This document shows positions 60,899 to 64,000 of a stretch of 64,000 nucleotides of DNA, piece after piece. Origin of the DNA: Actinomadura formosensis NBRC 14204 (GTDB lineage Bacteria; Actinomycetota; Actinomycetes; Streptosporangiales; Streptosporangiaceae). The notes below the pieces were generated by a model. The model saw nothing but the letters and a program-made list of their open reading frames with translations. It did no database searches and was not told where the DNA came from. The position numbers and the translations under genes are program-made. The stretch covers positions 1 through 64,000 of the forward strand of contig NZ_BCQQ01000014.1 in NCBI RefSeq assembly GCF_001552155.1, read 5' to 3'. Each line of letters starts with the position of its first letter. Position 1 is the first letter of the stretch.

Positions 60899-61015
60899 AT
60901 GAGTCCTGGTGATACTTGCAGTTCGCCAGAAAACCCTCACAGTCCGCACAGGACTGTTCTTCCGTCCGCCTCCGTCTGGCGTCCGGCCGTCGCCCTCGCG
61001 CGCTCCCTTAGCTGA
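60899..61015 (+). CDS. Proline-rich leader ORF upstream of corA, 38 aa
   Basis: AAAGGAGG eight bases before the ATG is the best ribosome binding site in the region. The peptide starts MSPGDTCSSPENPHSPHRTV and contains six prolines in 38 residues, three of them in the middle run PENPHSP. Its codons overlap a terminator-like hairpin (60939-60957), and it ends 54 bases before corA. This is the layout of leader peptides that sense Mg through ribosome speed or stability, as with mgtL of enterobacteria; the analogy is an inference. Confidence 0.55.
   Translation: MSPGDTCSSPENPHSPHRTVLPSASVWRPAVALARSLS
60939..60961 (+). promoter_or_regulatory. Attenuator-like hairpin inside the corA leader ORF
   Basis: ACAGTCC (60939-60945) and GGACTGT (60951-60957) form a seven-bp stem with loop GCACA, followed by TCTT. 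A ribosome paused on the preceding proline codons would be close enough to affect folding. Confidence 0.5.
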
Positions 61016-61036
61016 CCAGCCTGGGTCGAGCGCGCG
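60997..61036 (+). promoter_or_regulatory. Second leader hairpin before corA
   Basis: CGCGCGCTC (60997-61005) is complementary to GAGCGCGCG (61028-61036). The left arm lies inside the leader ORF near its stop and the right arm lies 20-odd bases before the corA ribosome binding site (AGGAG near 61060). A translating ribosome would block the left arm. Confidence 0.45.
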
Positions 61037-61069
61037 CTCGGTGCGTGGCCGGCGGGTTAGGAGCACCTC

Positions 61070-62155
61070 ATGGCCATGACACGAGTCCGTCCGGGCCGCG
61101 CGCTGTTCAAGACGCGTGGCCGCCCCACGAGCGTGCAGCCGCCGAACCGCCATTCCGCCGTCATCGACTGGGCCGCCTACATCGACGGGCACCGCGTCTC
61201 CACCGCCACCGTCGCCGACGCCGTCCGCCTCGTCCGCGACGGCCGCCTCATTCCCGACGGCGACAGCGCCGGCTTCGTCTGGGTCGGCCTCCACGAGCCG
61301 TCCGCCGCCGAACTCGCCGACATCGCCGAGGTCTTCGGCCTGCACCCGCTCGCCGTCGAGGACGCCATCCACGCCCACCAGCGGCCCAAGCTGGAGCGCT
61401 ACGACGACGTCCACTTCGTCGTCATGAAGACCGTCGGGTACGTGCCGAGCGAGCCGGGCGGCCCCGAGGTCGTGGTCACCGGCGAGGTCATGCTCTTCTG
61501 CGGGCCCGACTTCGTCGTCACCGTCCGGCACGGCACCCACGGCGCGCTCGGCGCCGTCCGGTGCGACCTGGAGAAGGACCCGGCCCGCCTCGCGCTCGGC
61601 CCCGCCGCCGTCCTGCACGCCGTCGCCGACCGCGTCGTGGACGGCTACGTCTGCGTCGCCGCCGCCGTCATGGAGGACATCGACGAGGTCGAAGAGGCCG
61701 TCTTCTCCCCGGAGCGCACCGACGAGTCCCGCCGCATCTACCGGCTCAAGCGCGAGGTCATCCAGCTCAAGCGCGCCGTGGGCCCGCTCGCCGGCCCGCT
61801 GCGCAACCTCTCCGGCCGCCGCTTCGTCCCCGCCGAGATAAAGGAGTACCTCCGCGACGTCGAGGACCACCTCACCCGCGTCCGCGAGCAGGTCGAGTCC
61901 TACGACGAACTCCTCAACCCCATCCTCCAGGCGCACATGACCCAGGTCACCGTCGCCGACAACAAGGACATGCGCAAGATCTCCGCCTGGGGCGCCATCT
62001 TCATGGTCCCCACCGCCATAGCGGGGGTCTACGGCATGAACTTCAAGCACATGCCCGAAACCCAGTGGCACTACGGCTACCCCATGATCCTCGGCGTCAT
62101 CACCCTGGCGTGCCTGGCTCTGTACAGAGGCTTCCGCCGCAACGGCTGGCTGTAG
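61070..62155 (+). CDS. corA: CorA-type magnesium/cobalt transporter, 361 aa
   Basis: Large cytosolic alpha/beta/helical domain (about 1-295) with EVMLFCGPDFVVTVRHG and a long stalk helix, then two membrane segments near 300-320 and 335-352 with YGMNFKHMPE between them, the GMN gate motif of CorA. Pentamers import Mg (or Co) down the gradient. AGGAG nine bases ahead. A leader ORF with hairpins precedes it, and its stop codon lies in a terminator stem. Confidence 0.94.
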   Translation: MAMTRVRPGRALFKTRGRPTSVQPPNRHSAVIDWAAYIDGHRVSTATVADAVRLVRDGRLIPDGDSAGFVWVGLHEPSAAELADIAEVFGLHPLAVEDAIHAHQRPKLERYDDVHFVVMKTVGYVPSEPGGPEVVVTGEVMLFCGPDFVVTVRHGTHGALGAVRCDLEKDPARLALGPAAVLHAVADRVVDGYVCVAAAVMEDIDEVEEAVFSPERTDESRRIYRLKREVIQLKRAVGPLAGPLRNLSGRRFVPAEIKEYLRDVEDHLTRVREQVESYDELLNPILQAHMTQVTVADNKDMRKISAWGAIFMVPTAIAGVYGMNFKHMPETQWHYGYPMILGVITLACLALYRGFRRNGWL

Positions 62156-62180
62156 CCCCGCCACCGGCGGCGGCGGGGCT
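62154..62180 (+). terminator. Hairpin overlapping the corA stop codon
   Basis: AGCCCCGCC (62154-62162) pairs with GGCGGGGCT (62172-62180). The stem begins in the TAG codon. No U tract follows, but its place and stability fit a terminator between corA and the converging nuclease gene. Confidence 0.62.
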
Positions 62181-62215
62181 GTGCGGCCCTGCTCAAAGAC
62201 GGCGACGCTCGTAGA

Positions 62216-63124
62216 TCAGTCGAAGAGGTCACCGGCCGAGGCGGCGGTCACGGCACGGCGGAGCCAGGTGTCGAGCTGCTCGAGGTCGGTGCATCCGATG
62301 ATGCGGGCGTGGATCTCGTCGGTCACCTCGATGCCGCGGCTGTCCAGCACGGTCAGGAGCGCCCTGGCCTCGCCTTTAGCCCTGCCCTCGGCCTCGCCCT
62401 TGGCCCTGCCCTCGGCCTCGCCCTTGGCCCTGCCCTCGGCCTCGGCCCTGCGGAAGTAGTCGCTCTTGTACTCGCGTTGCTTGGTCTGCATCATCGCCTC
62501 CAGAAGCTGCCCGGCCGCTCGGGGAAGCATTGCCAGCAGTTCGTCAATATATCCCTGGGCCTCGTCGGTATCGGTGTGGTGGAACGCGTCGAACATGGCG
62601 GCGAAGATCTTCTCCGCGGTCGGTTCGGTGCCGTGCACCAGCGCCGACAGCACCGTCAGCTCCACGTTCTCCGCCGCCTCGCCCGGGTCGATGATCACCG
62701 GGATCTCGTCCGGACCCAGGACCAGCGGCGTGACCACCAGGCCCGGATGTCCCATCCGGATCGGAACCCGGGCCTGCCGTGCGACACCCCGGTCGGGACA
62801 GATCACCAGCAGGGCCACCGGGCACCGCCGGCGGCCCCAGAGCGCCCCCAGATAGGCCGGCCAGCTCCAGCGCTTGTCCTTGACCGGGCCGCGCTGCACC
62901 TCCACGATCAGCGCCAGCGCCGTCTCGTCGCCGGCCAGCAGGCTGACCACCGAGTCGGCGCGGTACTCCGTCGGCTTGTGCTCGTTCAGCCCCCCGGACT
63001 CGATGCGGGCCCGCTCGAAATCCGGAATCTCCGGATGCACCAGGCGCAGCAGGTCCGCCGCTAACAGTGGTCGTTCCTGGATCAGGTCGAGCCAGATCTC
63101 GTGTTCTCGTGTCGGCACGTTCAC
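62216..63124 (-). CDS. Rpn-family (PD-(D/E)XK) recombination-promoting nuclease-like protein, 302 aa
   Basis: N-terminal nuclease-like core with Asp in YRADSVVSLL and the IVEVQRG motif (D...EVQ, as in Rpn/PDDEXK transposase-like proteins). The C-terminal region (about 225-260) has three GEAEGRAK repeats, as the Rpn group often has before a short helical end. GTG start. Such genes are frequent, multicopy and poorly understood; in other bacteria they act in recombination or phage defence. It converges with corA. Confidence 0.82.
   Translation of the reverse strand: MNVPTREHEIWLDLIQERPLLAADLLRLVHPEIPDFERARIESGGLNEHKPTEYRADSVVSLLAGDETALALIVEVQRGPVKDKRWSWPAYLGALWGRRRCPVALLVICPDRGVARQARVPIRMGHPGLVVTPLVLGPDEIPVIIDPGEAAENVELTVLSALVHGTEPTAEKIFAAMFDAFHHTDTDEAQGYIDELLAMLPRAAGQLLEAMMQTKQREYKSDYFRRAEAEGRAKGEAEGRAKGEAEGRAKGEARALLTVLDSRGIEVTDEIHARIIGCTDLEQLDTWLRRAVTAASAGDLFD
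62379..62444. repeat. 24-bp in-frame tandem repeat within the Rpn-like gene
   Basis: The unit GCCCTGCCCTCGGCCTCGCC plus CTTG occurs at 62379 and 62403 exactly and at 62427 in part. Eight codons per unit encode GEAEGRAK on the minus strand, so unit changes alter length but not frame. Confidence 0.9.
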
Positions 63125-63219
63125 ACACTAAGGGTGGTCGATCATGCGCATACAGCAAACGACGATAAGGGAGGGATGTCCCGGTTGCCCTGGCCGCCGG
63201 GCCGGACCGGCGATCGCCG

Positions 63220-63996
63220 TCAGTTTCGGTCTTTCGCTGGGCGGGCGTCCGCATCGGCCAGCCGGGCGAGGCGGTCCCGGTCGATGATCGAGGTCCATCG
63301 GCGGCCGGTCTCGATGACGCCTTCCTTGCGCAGCCGGCTCATGGCCCTGCTGACCGACTCCGTCGTGCTGCCGGTCATCGCGGCCAGGTCGCTGCGGGTC
63401 AGTGGCAGTTGCAACAGGACGGCGCCGCGCCTGGGTTCGCCGAGCCGGTCGGCCAAGGTCAGGAGGGTCGCCGCGACCCGCTGCTCGACCGTGCCGCCCG
63501 ACAGCCGCCGCAGGGCCTGCCGCGTCTCCTCCAGGCGGTGCCCGAGGTAGTCCACCACCGCGAGCGCGACGCTGGGGTGCCGGTGCAGGACGGCGCGGAA
63601 GTCGTCCGCGGAGATGGACAGCGCGCACGCGACCGTGAGCGCCTCGGCGGTGTCGGTGAACTCCGGCTCGCCGAGCGTGGTCAGCGTTCCGAACAGGCCC
63701 CCCGGCGTGACGATGTCGACCAGCACGTCCTGCCCGTCCGGTGTCGGGCGGACCAGCTTGACCCGGCCGCTGGCCAGTACGAACAGGTGGTCGGCATGAG
63801 CGCCGGCATGGTAGATCCGCTCGCCCTCGGCGTACCCGCGGACCCGCATGCGGGCTTCGATGGCGGCGATCTCGGCGACGCCCAGCCCGGTGAAGAACCG
63901 GGCGTGCGACAGCACCTTCAGCCGCATCGGCCGCGGGCAGTCGTGCGGGGCGGCGCAGGGGCGCCGCAGCGGCGTGGTCCGGCGATCCTTCCCCAT
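63220..63996 (-). CDS. Crp/Fnr-family transcriptional regulator, 258 aa
   Basis: Cyclic-nucleotide-binding fold at about 30-145 (FFTGLGVAEIAAIE, HLFVLASGRVKLVR, GGLFGTLTTLG). In the phosphate-binding cassette the Arg/Glu pair needed for cAMP is not obvious, so another ligand is likely. HTH_Crp is near 190-240 (LTRSDLAAMTGSTTESVSRA). The N-terminal CAAPHDC could bind a metal or Fe-S cluster, by analogy with Fnr. The ATG is four bases from the window edge, so a longer start outside cannot be ruled out. Confidence 0.88.
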   Translation of the reverse strand: MGKDRRTTPLRRPCAAPHDCPRPMRLKVLSHARFFTGLGVAEIAAIEARMRVRGYAEGERIYHAGAHADHLFVLASGRVKLVRPTPDGQDVLVDIVTPGGLFGTLTTLGEPEFTDTAEALTVACALSISADDFRAVLHRHPSVALAVVDYLGHRLEETRQALRRLSGGTVEQRVAATLLTLADRLGEPRRGAVLLQLPLTRSDLAAMTGSTTESVSRAMSRLRKEGVIETGRRWTSIIDRDRLARLADADARPAKDRN

Positions 63997-64000
63997 GTCC

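Noticed and set aside
60840-61069. M-box (ykoK) Mg riboswitch upstream of corA
   Set aside because: The conserved GGTGAGGCTCC-type core and paired regions of the M-box could not be found; a leader peptide explains the region better.

Overview
The window is a 64 kb chromosomal segment from a high-GC actinomycete. Most genes have strongly GC-biased third codon positions. GTG and TTG starts and ATGA/GTGA overlaps are common, and there are several short lipoproteins, a PknG-GlnX-GlnH cluster, a SigJ/ECF41-type sigma factor and an RsbW/SpoIIAA-type regulatory pair of parts. The gene mix fits Streptosporangiales/Thermomonosporaceae (Actinomadura-like). That placement is an inference from family content, not from a search.

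Region 1 (about 0.3-17 kb) is an accessory island and the most interesting part. Four large genes lie on the minus strand: an HTH-methylase-TRD fusion (13811-15910); a 2108-residue protein joining a Ser/Thr kinase, a DEAD/DEAH helicase, a DUF1998-type cysteine region and a Vsr/DUF559-like nuclease (7399-13725); a SNF2-type helicase (4432-7332); and an Eco57I-like adenine methylase (326-4432). A divergent DEDDh exonuclease with a BRCT domain (16041-16973) faces them. The parts list resembles DISARM (methylase, SNF2 helicase, helicase/DUF1998) with a kinase as in BREX type 2/Pgl. The kinase-helicase-DUF1998-nuclease single chain and the second methylase are not the textbook arrangement. The last third of the Eco57I-like methylase is clearly poorer in GC than the rest.

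Region 2 (17-29 kb) is a scarred junction. It holds two different IS5-type transposase remnants, a tRNA-Ser, a truncated alpha/beta-hydrolase tail and a truncated amine-oxidase tail, mixed with intact genes: a cytochrome b-molybdopterin oxidoreductase, tRNA-Arg, an ECF41 sigma factor, an acetate transporter, an SDR and a two-component system with a small secreted protein.

Region 3 (29-39 kb) carries recQ, a HAD phosphatase, small membrane proteins, a large coiled-coil protein that looks like a helicase which has lost its catalytic motifs, a histidine-tailed cation-efflux protein and two tandem CNNM/CorC proteins.

Region 4 (39-47.6 kb) is a tightly coupled signalling operon: coiled-coil protein, PknG, a 41-residue ORF, a VWA protein, a zinc-ribbon/FHA protein, a GlnX-like membrane sensor and a GlnH-like lipoprotein. 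By analogy with mycobacteria it should sense extracytoplasmic amino acids and signal through PknG to an FHA protein.

Region 5 (47.6-64 kb) is mostly housekeeping: acyltransferase, NfeD-like protein plus flotillin, NrtR-like Nudix protein, HisC-type aminotransferase, a winged-helix regulator, MurA, MOSC protein, purB, purD, CorA, an Rpn-type nuclease and a Crp/Fnr regulator. Two short upstream ORFs with good ribosome binding sites precede murA and corA. The corA one is proline-rich and overlaps a terminator-like hairpin, which suggests attenuation.
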